Source: Hyposmocoma kahamanoa (Eukaryota > Arthropoda > Insecta > Lepidoptera > Cosmopterigidae). From it: DNA of 64,000 nt. Positions 1-11,800 of the stretch are shown here, one piece after another. Under the pieces are notes generated by a model. That model was not told the origin of the DNA and searched no databases. It saw nothing but the letters and a program-made list of their open reading frames with translations. The position numbers and the translations under genes were made by a program. How positions within the stretch are numbered: position 1 is the first letter of the stretch; each line of letters starts with the position of its first letter. Location of the stretch: the NCBI RefSeq assembly GCF_003589595.1, contig NW_020656077.1, positions 8,988,714-9,052,713 of the forward strand. Direction: 5' to 3'.

Positions 1-642
1 ATCAAAAGAAAATTTCATTACTTTTGTGCAGAAAGTAGATTTACATTTTAAATGTTTGGTTGCAAATCAGATGACCTAACGTATTACCTACGCAAGTAGC
101 ATAACAGACGAAAGAATTAGACCACGTTCAAACCGAACTTAGCCCGGGTTTCGTCAATTCTGATTAATTAATCATGAAACGTGATAGCTGCCTTTCATAG
201 TAATAGTTATTCAATGATAACAAAAAAACCTCTAAGTAAGTCACAAAAAAATTACAATAAAGAATAATTAAATTGATTCACAAAGAAATAATTAATACGA
301 TAATTCAATCTTAATAATAATCCATTAAATAATACAAATAAAATTATTATCAATTACATTAACAATTACGTCAAATTACTAACAATAAATTAATAGCGTC
401 ACACAATAGTGTCGAGGGTTGCTCAACAAGCCACGTTTTCAGGAGAAATGTGAACAAATTCCTCGTAGGTGCATTTCGCACGTTATTTGATAACCGGTTG
501 TAAACCGCCGGTGCCATTACATGCACTGTTTGAATGTTTTCGCCAAGGCTTAGCTACCTTGTCGACGGTCTTCTGAATGTTCGGCTGCAATTGGCGTGAG
601 TCTTACGCGTTTAGAGTTCTTATCCTTTCGTCTGTCGTAATT
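1..642. other. AT-rich intergenic DNA downstream of the TipE-like gene
   Basis: I see no coding frame or repeat family here. This is the presumed 3' flank or 3' UTR of the minus-strand TipE-like gene. Base composition is strongly AT-rich up to about 400 and becomes more balanced towards the gene. Confidence 0.5.
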
Positions 643-1326
643 TTAAGCTAGGCGGTAGACCGGCGATGTCTCATCGGCAGAGAGTGTAGGCAGACGCGGC
701 GGCCGACGCGGAGGACGGCGGCGACGACGCGGCTTGCACTCACAGTGCAACGCGCATAGTCCGATCCCAGCACATCCCGACAGGAACAGAGGCAACGCCA
801 AGGTGCGTGTGACTGTGGCCACTTGCTCGCCGCGTGACCACCTTGGTATCACCACGCTCGCGTCCGCTCGGGACCAGTAGCAAGGGTACTTGGCCCCCAC
901 GAAGCCATAACTTGTGGTGAAGTTCTCGCAGTCTACAGTAGGTGGGTAACCGCATCCTTTGATGTTCACAAACAACACAGCCGGTCGCCATTCGCTCGTG
1001 TACGCCTTGTATTTCACATGCAGTTGCGTACACTTATAAGCGTCGCTGGTGCATCCTTCGCGACACGAAGCCCAGGTGCAGTTGTCCAAACCTAACCTGT
1101 CGTCTCGTCGCTCGGTGACGCACTCAGCTGGTATTGGATCGAAGTCTGCAGCCAAAGCACTCAAAGCTGGGTCAGCGTATAGAGGTACGAGGAACAGTAG
1201 TGCCGAACCGCCACCGCCCAGTAACGCTGCCAGCAAGATTGTTATGTATCGCGTTAATTTCGCGCGGGTATCACCCCGACGCCGTGAGGGTCGCACGACC
1301 AAGCGTTCGCTGCTGCCGCCTCGCAT
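643..1326 (-). CDS. TipE/TEH-family sodium channel auxiliary subunit
   Basis: Encodes a 227-residue two-pass membrane protein of the insect TipE/TEH family, auxiliary subunits that modulate voltage-gated sodium channels (Para) at the neuronal plasma membrane. Seen in the sequence: a basic cytosolic N-terminus (residues 1-26), transmembrane segment 1 at about 27-50, and a cysteine-rich extracellular loop (51-172). The loop carries the family signature DNCTWASCREGCT (81-93), further cysteines at 99, 125, 133 and 149, and N-glycosylation sites at N82 and N135. Transmembrane segment 2 is at about 173-195, followed by a short arginine/proline-rich tail. The start is the first ATG of the frame, at 1326-1324. 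The frame is open a little further upstream but has no other ATG. The reading frame is uninterrupted, so this is a single coding exon. GC content is far above the flanks. The short tail resembles TEH1 more than long TipE, but I cannot assign the paralogue. Confidence 0.88.
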   Translation of the reverse strand: MRGGSSERLVVRPSRRRGDTRAKLTRYITILLAALLGGGGSALLFLVPLYADPALSALAADFDPIPAECVTERRDDRLGLDNCTWASCREGCTSDAYKCTQLHVKYKAYTSEWRPAVLFVNIKGCGYPPTVDCENFTTSYGFVGAKYPCYWSRADASVVIPRWSRGEQVATVTRTLALPLFLSGCAGIGLCALHCECKPRRRRRPPRRPPRLPTLSADETSPVYRLA

Positions 1327-1346
1327 TTTGTAGTAACTGCGGCAGG

Positions 1347-1355
1347 TCAACCCAT
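1347..1355 (-). promoter_or_regulatory. minimal upstream ORF of the TipE-like gene
   Basis: On the minus strand a three-codon ORF (ATG GGT TGA) sits about 20 nt upstream of the TipE-like start. If the transcript begins further upstream it could dampen translation. The transcription start is not known, so this is only a possibility. Confidence 0.3.
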
Positions 1356-1937
1356 GGTTAAAATACTTGATTAATATTGCCCCAATTGCAGTATTTCTCA
1401 GAGTTGACGCATGCGCAGAAGGTCGCTTGTAAAGGCATGCGCAGTTTAATTTACTGTATTATAGGACGTCCTCGGGCTTGGATTGTACAAGGCACAAATC
1501 AATTAAAGTCCATAGACTGATAAACTTTTGTTATACTGGTACTTATTAATGTAGGTAACTTATTTCTTAGTTTTTCTAAATTTACCAAACAAAGCGAATT
1601 CATGCACAACACTTATTATATTCTGTTATTACGTTTATCCTAATTGAATGAAATAAAGTACAAATTATTTTATGGATTTTTTGCAAGACAAAGTTATAAT
1701 TAAGCACATTTTTTAAAAGTTATACACCTTGAGGTACTTACTCCTGGGCTCTTCATCGCCTTGTATTCTATTTTTCTCTTACTATTTACTAGTTATTATA
1801 AATAAATCATTTCGATCCCTCTTGGTCGACGTAGTCGGCTAGATGGCTAAATTATAATAATCTTATCTTATTCATTACATAATGCCGTTCTATTAAGATT
1901 ACATGTTCAATAATGATACCTGTATTGGATTGACCTG
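1356..1937. other. intergenic, presumed promoter side of the TipE-like gene
   Basis: AT-rich with a GC-richer stretch up to about 1480. No gene or repeat recognised. Confidence 0.4.
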
Positions 1938-2152
1938 CTTAGATCCTTTTGGCTAACCATGCCGGACTGCCACGCAGAGGTCCCAGGTTCGATTCCCGGG
2001 CCGAGAGAAATAGTTGTATGGCCTACAATTATTTCTCTCGTGAGTTTGGGTGTAATTTGTGGTTGTCTAAGTGTGTGTCCATGGCACCCGCGACACAGGG
2101 TTTGCCTAGTGCGGGGCTATGTTGAGTGTGTGCGTTATTTATTTATTAATTT
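1938..2152 (+). repeat. SINE-A copy 1 (tRNA-derived)
   Basis: The tRNA-like head keeps a recognisable box B (GGTTCGATTCC), while box A is degenerate. It is followed by the shared SINE-A body (TTTCTCTCGTGAGTTTGGG, then CCATGGCACCCGCGACAC) and a short AT-rich tail. The same body recurs near 8.7, 15.9, 40.8, 41.4, 42.4, 44.6 and 58.6 kb. Confidence 0.85.
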
Positions 2153-4129
2153 AAAATAGTCGGGGATTTCCTAATCTCTAAAAAGTTTGTGACTCCAATT
2201 TCTATTTTTTTAATATTTTCTTATCGTTCAATCACAGAAACCGTAAACATAGTGATCGTAGTGTTTCAGATGTCACATCACTATTAAACGCTACAAAAAT
2301 GGCTGTGCTGATAGAGATTCGCTCTGGACCTTTTGGAGGGAAAAGTGTCGTTTTTATTTTGACTCTCAATTATTTTGTGAAATCTAGTTTAAAGTGGAAT
2401 AGGATAGTGCTATTGTGCCTTAATCGAAGATTAAGACGCGAAATTATACGAATCTCGAACTAAAATACCCGTATCGGCCCGTTTGAAGGAATCCCGAGTA
2501 TTTCCAAGCACGCTGCCTCAAATTGCCTATTCTCTTTGTGGCGGCCATAGATTTAGTATATCCACATGTTTACAGAAACATAATCAAACGAAGACATGGC
2601 TCAAAGGACTTGTATCCAAGCCAAAATTACTAAAAAAAATAAAATAAAAAATGGCTGTGCTTCTGTCTGACTGACAGCTGCTACAGACAGGTGAAGCATA
2701 TGATATTTATATTGAGCTTTTGAATAAATAACACTGAAAATACTGTTTAATTTACGTTACGTTAGGTATGTCGGTCAAATTACTCAACTTATTTGTTAAT
2801 ACAATCAGACAGAATCTGCCGAAATACTCTAAATCAGGTATAAACTTAGATATTTAGTAATGCACATGGCTGTTCCATAATTTTACTAGTAATGTATTGT
2901 GCTGTTTTTACTGTACTTACGTTTCTGTTTGTAATTTCGGCGTCCATTTCATTCATGAGTAGTTATATAAATAACATGTATAATTGTATTTAAATTGAAG
3001 GTGTCATGGTGATTTTGGAGGTTAAGTTTCTTTATAACCACATGATTACGAGAACCTTTCTTCTGGTCAGTATGAAATATCGGAAAAGACTATATTTGCT
3101 TAAACCTTAAGGAACTTGCCTAAGTTTGAGCAAGAAATTAACAACAAGAAGTAACGAAGGAAACTCGATTTTTCAATTTAATTTCTTACCTAAGCAAAGT
3201 TTGTTTCTTATAAAACTTTTTAACAAAATTTGCTTACTTCGCTATTTTTGTGTCAAAATTCGTTTTATAAGTCTTAGTTTCCGAGTGGATAATAACTATT
3301 TGATGTCCTGGAATATTTGTTTTGCCTTTTGTTCTGTATTCTGAATATTTTATATCGTCTCTTAGCAAACAACACCTCAAATAATTTCGAAAACAATTTT
3401 AAAGGAGAGTGATGAAACGTAATCATTTCTGTTATTGTATACTAGATTTTTTACAACTTTAAACTGTTGTTTTTAAGTGTGTGTAATATGCGTTCTATTT
3501 ATGGATAACAATAGTGTATGTGTGTTGGTTACGTTATATTTATTGGTATTCTAGTTTTATCTAGACCTGAGTATTTTAAATAATAAAAACCTCTTATTTT
3601 TGACTTTATCGGTGTTGTTTACTAAGTGACGATATGTAACTAACAATTACTTTGCTAGATAGTGTATTTAGGAAACTTTTTCAGTTAAGTAAAAGTTTTG
3701 ATTTGTTGCCATTTCATTTTTTAATCACTTGGCAATTTTAGAGAAACGTTTTATACAGCTGGTGACCATGACGTTGTCTATAGAATATGTACTTTGACTA
3801 GTCTTACTGTAGAATCCTAATTTCCATACTTTTATTGGTTATTTAAAAATTAAAAAATTAAATTAAAAAGTACCCTATATCCGTTAATAGATACCATCTA
3901 TCTCTATACCACAATTCATCAATATTTGTTTAACAGTTTAGGTGTGAAAATGTAACAGACAAGTGTTACTCTCAAATTTATAGTATTAGTTTGGATGTGT
4001 GTTACTTGAAGTTTAGATAAATATAATCTGCCTAAATGGATTTGTAATATTTAATGTACATAAAAAAATTCATGCACTTTTGTGCATCTAAGCATTCCGC
4101 CTGTACACAGCTTGGCAATGCCTACCCTG
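2153..4129. other. long AT-rich intergenic stretch
   Basis: No protein family or repeat recognised on either strand. Only short AT-biased open frames occur (for example 3126-3344), without conserved-looking composition. Confidence 0.5.
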
Positions 4130-4540
4130 CTACACTTCTCCTGAGAAGTGTGGCTACAGAGCAAGGCTCTTGAGCATTCAAAAGCCCTGATAGCTGCCTA
4201 CAGTGCCAAACACTGTAAAGAAGCTCTGTCATTGGATAGGAATGCTCACTAGAGTCTTAACGGGATATTATGGCTTGATCAAGTTTGTGTCAAATATTGG
4301 GCAGAGAGAGAATAGAGAGTGTAGATTCTTCTACGAGGCAGATGAAATTCTGGTGCATCTTCTCACCCAATGCTGTCTCCTGATGGGTACAAAGCTCCAT
4401 ACTGGGAAGGCACAGGCCTCAATCAGAGGATATGAAAACTGTCAGTGTCAGGAAAGTCCTTCAGTACTGTTGTCAGCCTTGGTTCTGAACTGTAATTACA
4501 AGGGATCACAACAGATCAGTTGAAGGTTGCAATGAATGAT
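4130..4540 (+). mobile_element. non-LTR retrotransposon (LINE) C-terminal remnant
   Basis: The frame around 4227-4440 reads like the C-terminus after the reverse transcriptase of an I/R1/Jockey-group LINE: a loop and basic segment, then a cysteine/histidine pattern (ECRFFYEADE...LVHLLTQC). The rest of the element is missing. The exact clade is not determinable by eye. Confidence 0.6.
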
Positions 4541-4756
4541 GCCACCCTAATAATAATAGTAATCAAAGCATCCCAGGACATTGAAATTTGAAAAAGCACA
4601 TCTTCAACCTCAAACTAAGTGAGAATGGAGACTAGATTTTGTCTTGAAGTATATAAGTTTTTGCTCAATAATCCTGCATAAACATCAGGCCCAGCCAAAG
4701 AAAGTTAAGATGATTAACCCATTCATAGACAGTACATATTTGGTACTTGGTGTAAT

Positions 4757-5110
4757 GGTCTGGTGTCCGCAACTCGACGTCAAGGCGCCTATTTTGCGTG
4801 TGGCGGGTGCAGGGTCCTACACCCAAGCTCCTCCAAGAATTTCAGCAACGTCTTCGGTTTGCCGAAGACTTCGGGGAGCGACCTCGGCACTCCAAGGTAC
4901 TTCGCCCTGTAGTTGGCTACGCCGGAGCACTGTAGTAGAATGTGTGCAGCAATTTCCTCCCCTTCCATCCACTCTCTGCATAGGGGGCTGTGTGTTATAC
5001 CTAAATTGATAAGGTGTTTATTATATGGATCATGACCCGTTAGGGCGGCAGTTAGAGTGCGAAGCTCTTGCTTTTTGAGTTTAATAAATTTAATCTGTAA
5101 ATAAATTTGA
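4757..5110 (-). mobile_element. LINE C-terminal remnant, R1/I-like
   Basis: The minus-strand frame contains LRTLTAALTGHDPYNKHL, then SPLCREW...AAHILLQC, the usual C-terminal Cys/His segment of an I/R1/Jockey-type LINE. Its 3' end (GTCGAGTTGCGGA..., read on the minus strand) matches the 3' end of the R1-like element at 57.4 kb, so the two probably share a family. Confidence 0.7.
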
Positions 5111-5111
5111 A

Positions 5112-5185
5112 CACATACCCTTAATACACACATACACACATCTACTCAGACCACATGCAATAAACACATACACACACACCCATTT
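5112..5185. repeat. CA-rich simple sequence
   Basis: Interrupted ACACAC/ATACAC runs directly abut the LINE fragment. Confidence 0.7.
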
Positions 5186-5234
5186 TATATTGCTTTTAAT
5201 TTATTATTATTTAACTCACAGTGTTCATCTTTTT

Positions 5235-5500
5235 ATTATTATTAAGTCCAGCTGTGGAAGCGAGGGCCTGGTGATTCGTCATACAGGGAATCCTAGTACG
5301 AACTCCAGACTCTCACAGTTCTCTCAGGTTGACCTGGACCATTGGTAGGGGAGGGACACTATGGGTTCTGGTCCTATAGCGTCCATCTCCGACCCTTTTC
5401 CGGCTAGTTAATCTTCTGCATCATTGCCACGTGAGCCGCCATATTGCTTTGGTATTCTATCCACAGCCGCCTCCAGTAGCAGTTCCTATTTCCTCATTAT
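5235..5500. repeat. possible dispersed repeat
   Basis: Part of the stretch (GCCTGGTGA..., CCTAGTACGAACTCCAG) resembles 36428-36475, suggesting a degraded dispersed repeat. Nothing else was recognised. Confidence 0.3.
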
Positions 5501-5847
5501 AGAGGTGTTCAGAGTGGATTCAATATAAATATGATTTATGACCGACAGTTGGTCATATCAACGTTCTTGTATAAAAGAAAGTATGGCTATCGCAGTTGTA
5601 GGATGCCTGCCATTGTGTCATATTGAATTAGTACTAAAATCATATGCATTTTAGGGAATAAAAGGGGTGCTGTTCTATCATATTCTGGTATTTAATTTTC
5701 TAATTCTAAAATTCTGTTAATCATTGTTGCTATTTTCAGTGGTGAGGATTGTACTGGCCCGTAATGGAGCATTGTAAATGATTACATTGTGATTTTTTAT
5801 ATGCAGTTGCAGGATTTGCTCTCAATCAGTTGAGGTTTTCTACTGCA

Positions 5848-8800
5848 ATGGATGTGGCTGATATTGAGAAGAAAGAGGAGATAATTGGACACAAAAATGC
5901 AACTCGGTACAAAAAACGTTTTATGAAGCGACAGTGGGAAGACCTGAAAAAAGTGGATGGGGAATCAGATGAAAAACGAGAGAAAGTGGACAGAATCAAG
6001 AGGAAAAAGGTGGCAATGTTACTGGGCTATTGTGGTGTTGATTACAGTGGCATGCAAAGGTAAGAAAATGTCTTTATTATAATTATAATATATAATAATA
6101 ATGATAGCCTTTATTGCTAATACAATTCAATTAAAATATTACAGTATTATTTTGTTATTAGAAAATACAATTCGTTACTAAAAAATACAAAATATCTTAA
6201 ACATAGATTGATACAAAAATAATGGACAAATTTCCAATTAAAATTAATACTTAAATAGATTGAATATTAATAATTCTATTAAATTTAATTACATCCACAC
6301 CAGCTTGTCTTTCGACATAGGCCTCCTCCAGAAACTTCCAGTTTTCCCTGTCCCGTGCCTGTTGTTGCCAAAATGGGCCTGCCACAAATTTTGTAAATGT
6401 CTTTATTGACCGATTTTTAAAAAGGCGGAGGTTCTCAATATATGTTCTTAGCGGTCCCATTCAAATTTGAAGAAAATATTCCTCACGTCATTTCGGTCGA
6501 AATTCCACAACCTCCACAGCCTGCTTTAAAATAATTATATAAGAAAAAGTACGTTTCAAGAACCATCTAAAATGTTTTTAATAACAACCTACGTGAAAAT
6601 TAAAATTCTTGCGTGCTAAAATTCTCTATGTAGTAGAGCACGCAACAAACATGAATTTAATTATTAATACAAAGATCGAACACTAATTTGAAAAAACATG
6701 AATTTGGTCAAAATTCCTCCACAGCCCGCTTTCGAGCTGCGATTAACTCATTACTACCCTTAATTGACTATGAAGTTACTATATGTTTAGTTGCTTCATC
6801 TTCGTAAGACTACGACTACTACTACTTCGTAAGACTACTACTACTACTTCTCGACTAAGAGCGAGCTAATAGTTTTTAAAGCGGGTACCAAACCTGGAAT
6901 AATGTCCCAGATGTCATACTAGGCACTCCACTTAAACGAGACGTTTAGACAATTACGGCTGTGGTTTCTTTTTTTTATTTTGTTTGTCTAAGTGTTTTGA
7001 ATACTTTTTTTTGTATCTACGTGTTGTGACATTGCAATAAATGTCTATTGTATTCTAAGTACCTGGGGCACTGGGGCTCCGAATCTTTAAAAGGCGATTT
7101 GGAGTTGGAAATGGTGCATTGGGCGCTGGCAGTGAGACGCGACATGTTGGCCCGTAGGTTCGCGAGGTGTAGTGGCGATTTAAAGATGTCATATTCAAGG
7201 CATATTGCCAGTCTTTTTATACTTGCAGCCTTTGGGTCAACTACACCTTAAAATCTCTTATAATGGGGAGTGCTCTGAGGAATTTTTCGGACTGGTGCCA
7301 CCGTCTCGTTTCTACCATCGCACCTCCCGCCAAAGGAGTAGAGTCCATCCCCACATCTTAGATGCCTGGCATTGTAAGACCACACGGGCATCTCATTCAT
7401 TCCTTCCTCGAACCTGCAAGATGTGGAATGATCTTCCTCCTGAAGTGTTCCCTTTGCGCTATGACATGGGGTTCTTCAAAAAGCGTGTTTACATGACTCT
7501 CAAAGGCTGGGAGCGCATAGGCAGATCATCTGATGTTGCAAATATCAATGGGCGACGATGACCACCTCCCATCAGTGGCTCGTCGGCTCGTTTGCTTCCT
7601 TTCTTACATAAAAAAAAATCTCTTAAAGCACTTACACACGGCACAGGATGTTGTTGTAGCTGTCACGATTAAGCGCAGCGGTTTACCTGGTGCATAGAGA
7701 TCGTGGCACCGACAACAGCCTTCGGAATATAATTGCAATCTCTTCAGGAGCATTGGTCCCGGTTGAATATTAGTCTTAGAAAAAAATAATTATTTGTAGT
7801 ACTAACTATATTTTTAAGTGCTTTGTTACTAACTCCTATGGATGAATACTCCGAAATAAAGATATTTGAATTTGAATAATCTGCTCTTAATTAATTAACC
7901 TATTGCAGTCCACTGCTGGACATAAGCCTCCCCAAGTGTACGCCATAGTGCCCGATCACCCGTTTTCCGCATCCAACCACTATCCGCGACCTTCTTCAGA
8001 TCGTCGATGCATCTTGCAGGGGGACGTCCTACTTTACGTTTGCCGAGACGTGATCTCCACTCGAGAACCCGTCTACTCCTACGCTCATCGGTTCTACGAC
8101 AGATATGGCCAGCTCAGCTTCACTCAGCACTGCCACTTCATCTTGCTACATTTCTGGACGATGTCCACAACTTTAGTCTTATATAACTTCGTTTCGTACT
8201 TTGTCCCTTAACGAAATACCCAGCATAGACCTTTCCATAACTCGCTGAGCGACGGGTAGTCTGTGAGCCAGTTTGACCGTCATATTCCACTGCTCACATG
8301 CTTTTTAAATTAACAGCATAATTTTTTTTACCAAATTGTTTCAGAAACCCAGGAGTCAATACTATCGAAGAGGAACTGCTGAAAGCACTCTGGGACGCTA
8401 AATACATCACAGAGGAAGATTTCAACAACCAACAAAATGCACATTTTCAACGAAGCTCGCGTACAGATAAAGGTGTCTCCGCTGCCAGACAAGTTGTATC
8501 ATTAAAATTACGTTAGTACCTCTATTTGTGATTGAAATAGCATTAAAAATCGACAACATCGTCTACCTCATCATCACTTTCCATTAAGTGACAAGGAGGT
8601 CAAACGCGCACTTATTTTTGATTAAAAAGAAAGAAAAAATGGCCTACCCTGTGTTGATTTTAAAATTTTTTGTAGGCATTATTTAACGGCTACCATGCTG
8701 TCCCGAGTTCGATTCCCGGGCCAGGAAATATATTTGTATGGCCTACATTTATTTCTCTCGAGAGTTTGGGTGTAATTTGTGGTTGTTCATGGCACCCGCG

Positions 8801-11800
8801 TTACAGGGTTTCCCTAGTGCACGGCTATAAGTGTATGCATTATTACTATTATTTAAATTTTTTTAAATCGTGTATGTATGCAATCTCTTTCAACTGTGAT
8901 ACTTTTAACATCTACTTAACACAAAATGTACTTCTTAATTGTACAATTAATGTTAATTGTACAATTGAATCTTAATTATACAATTAATCTTCATTGTACA
9001 GTTCGATAAATTGGAAATATATGAATAATTTTACAGCTCTAGAAACAGACATTGAAGAGATTAACAAAAGACTACCAGAATGCATAAAAGTGTTTGGTAT
9101 AAAGAGAGTGACAAACAAATTTAACTCCAAAGTGAAATGCAACGCAAGGACATACAGTTACACACTCCCCACGTACGTCTTTGAACCAAAAGCAGTGACT
9201 GACGACCAGCGAAAAAGTTACAGGATATCAGCAGATAAATTACAACAAACCAATGACGTGTTAGCCGTTTATAAAGGGACAAAAAGTTACCATAACTTCA
9301 CGGAGAAAAAGTGAGTACCTAATGATATTATCGCCCGGATTTAAAACCGGCATCGCCCGGGTTTTAAACCGGCGCTTTGTTAATTAAATCGGGTTAAAAT
9401 CGAGGCCAAAAACCATTTATACTAAATATTTGTTGTAAATCGAGTTTTGTACAAATTTAATTATATTATTTTAAAATGCTTATTGCTTTCTGATCTAGAT
9501 CATTCCATTTGCCGTTCTATTGAATCGGTTCGCTTGAAAATAGAACCTTAATCGATTTTCTTAAAAATGGAATTGTAAAGTGCTTCCTTAGTACTGGAGT
9601 TGCCTCTTTTTTTTTTAATTTTATTTTCACGGTATAACAAACAATTGTACATGGCATGATTACATTAGTTGTGAAATTAAGTGACATAAGTACACGTACT
9701 ATAAATAACATTATCCACATATTGCAGTTCGTAAAATATATATTTTTTTATATTTAAATTTGTAATAAGTATGGAGTTATTACCAAATTCCGTGTTTTCG
9801 GGCGGATATGTGTTAAAACTCGGCGCTTTGGGTAAAAAGCCAGGCGGGCTGATTGGGTTTTAACCCACTGCATCTGTAACTGTTTCACGTGTTTTCAGGC
9901 ACTTTGTGTTATTTAGTTTATTAATTTTATGCGAATAACTAACTTAACTTACATTACGATAGATAGGGCACGCACCGGCTACCCCATCACTAGCTTTTGT
10001 TTCCTCCATCGCACAACAGAAGTGGCTATGAGCATACGCATGACCAGTGTGATGTGTCGTTAACCTAGGACCCTGTTGTGCCTGTGCGCGGTTGGCGCGA
10101 CGACTCACATCTCGTTAATGTGTACTGGTTGATGTGTGAGCGCTACACTAGTAATATATTTGTTTAAAAAAAAATTACCCTCTATGAAATAAGTTCTATT
10201 ACAATAGTTCACACTCTATTTGTAATTATAGTACACGTTTTTTTACCGTTCTTATTTAATTATGATGTAATGTGATATATTTTGTATACTTTACTTAAAA
10301 AAAAAATTATTAAAAGAAATTTGAAAGAAAAGAAAGAAATTTTATGCGAAGAAATTAATTTACTTCCATTTTTGTTTCAGACACTACCAAGATCCTTCAG
10401 CGTCTAGATATATGATGGATTTCAGCATAGAAAAAGTGTTTGTCGAATCCGATATGGAATTTGCAGTGCTTTTAGTAAAGGTAAAGTGATAAATTTAAAT
10501 AAATAAATGAATATTTTGTGTTCTCGTAAAACATACATGATTTCATTAAGAAAGATGTCCATAATATTAACATTCGAACTAAGTCCAAATTCATGTTTCA
10601 GCATATATTGAGATTATCAGTTCCTTAGTTTAAAACCTACATTAAAATATACTAATTTTGCCAATGTCACGGTTGAAAGAAAAAAAAACGAAACAAAAAA
10701 AAATACGATGAGCTCTAATAGAACATTAACCGGTGTTGATGAGTTGGTCCACGGGGGTCCTCAGTTGAGAATCTAAAACAAAAGACTGCACAAACATGTA
10801 TTTATAAATATATTTTATTTAAGTGGATAAATTTACATACAGTAACAGTATGGCGGGAGAACACTAAAGTTAAGAGGTTATTTATGTTAATGGGGCGGGG
10901 GAATTTTGAAGGAAGTTATAAAGTGGAACAGCAATATTAGGGCAATTGAAAAAAATGTGTTCCAAGCATTGACTTACAAATAAATGGACGACGGGTCTAA
11001 TACAAAACCCACGAAAAAAATGTCCCAAGTCAACCTATTCGAAATTTAAATTGTAATGTCATCGCAGTATCGCGCTGTCAGTCGAACAAATGAAGACTAA
11101 AGCGGAGTTTGGCGCTCTGTATACGATTTTAGCGCCTTACAAGTGCGGACACTTTTTAGCGCCGACCCGACGTCCATATAATTGTAAGTCAATGGTTCCA
11201 AGGTACCGTCTTCTAGAGTGATCTCGGACTCTGATTTTACGCAAAAAGACAGGGGTGCAAACATGGCCTAAGCGCAAACGTATAATAGTGGAAGTGATGT
11301 TTTTAGGCAAATCGCGACGTTTAAAAAACCAGGGTTTAGTGGGTAGATTTGGTTGGAGGTTACCATAGTGTCTACCAACGGGTTTCTCATAATGATGGAG
11401 CCATAAAAATTAAAAGTGAAGTGAAGTGAAATATACTAATTGAAAAGTCGTATTACAATATTTGTTTTACATAAAGATGCAAAGACGATATGAGTCTAGA
11501 TTCCACACAAATTTAATCCAAAATGTTGTTCCATAGGATTTAAGATTTGAAAAGAGCAATCCTTAGGGTTTCTTGGTCGTTCTTCTCAGGAAAGTCAGCA
11601 CAGTAAACGAGAAGTAGCTTAAAAATAACTTTTTTAAATATAATGAAGGAATAAATATTAATGACTGAAATATTAGACAACATTATATATATTGCTCTGA
11701 TCCCTAAGTAAGTATCTAAAGCACTTCATCATCATCATGTCAGCCGAAAGACGTCCACTGCTGAACATAGGCCTCCCCCAAAGATTTCCAGACCAGCCGA

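Larger units (their letters stand above)
10505..11640 (+). mobile_element. Jockey-like LINE 3' end, split by another LINE
   Basis: 10505-10657 and 11429-11640 are collinear with the 3' end of the Jockey-like element at 53.2-53.7 kb (AATATTAAC, CATATATTGAG, then the 3' UTR with GAAAAGAGCAATCC). The two halves are separated by the insertion at 10658-11428. Confidence 0.85.

Noticed and set aside
740..1361. Alternative open frames overlapping the TipE-like gene
   Set aside because: They lack the TipE signature and arise from the high GC content of the true frame.
2270..2660. Repeated AAAAATGGCTGTGCT at 2299 and 2646 as a start-site motif
   Set aside because: Only a short match with unrelated flanks; no coding frame follows either copy.
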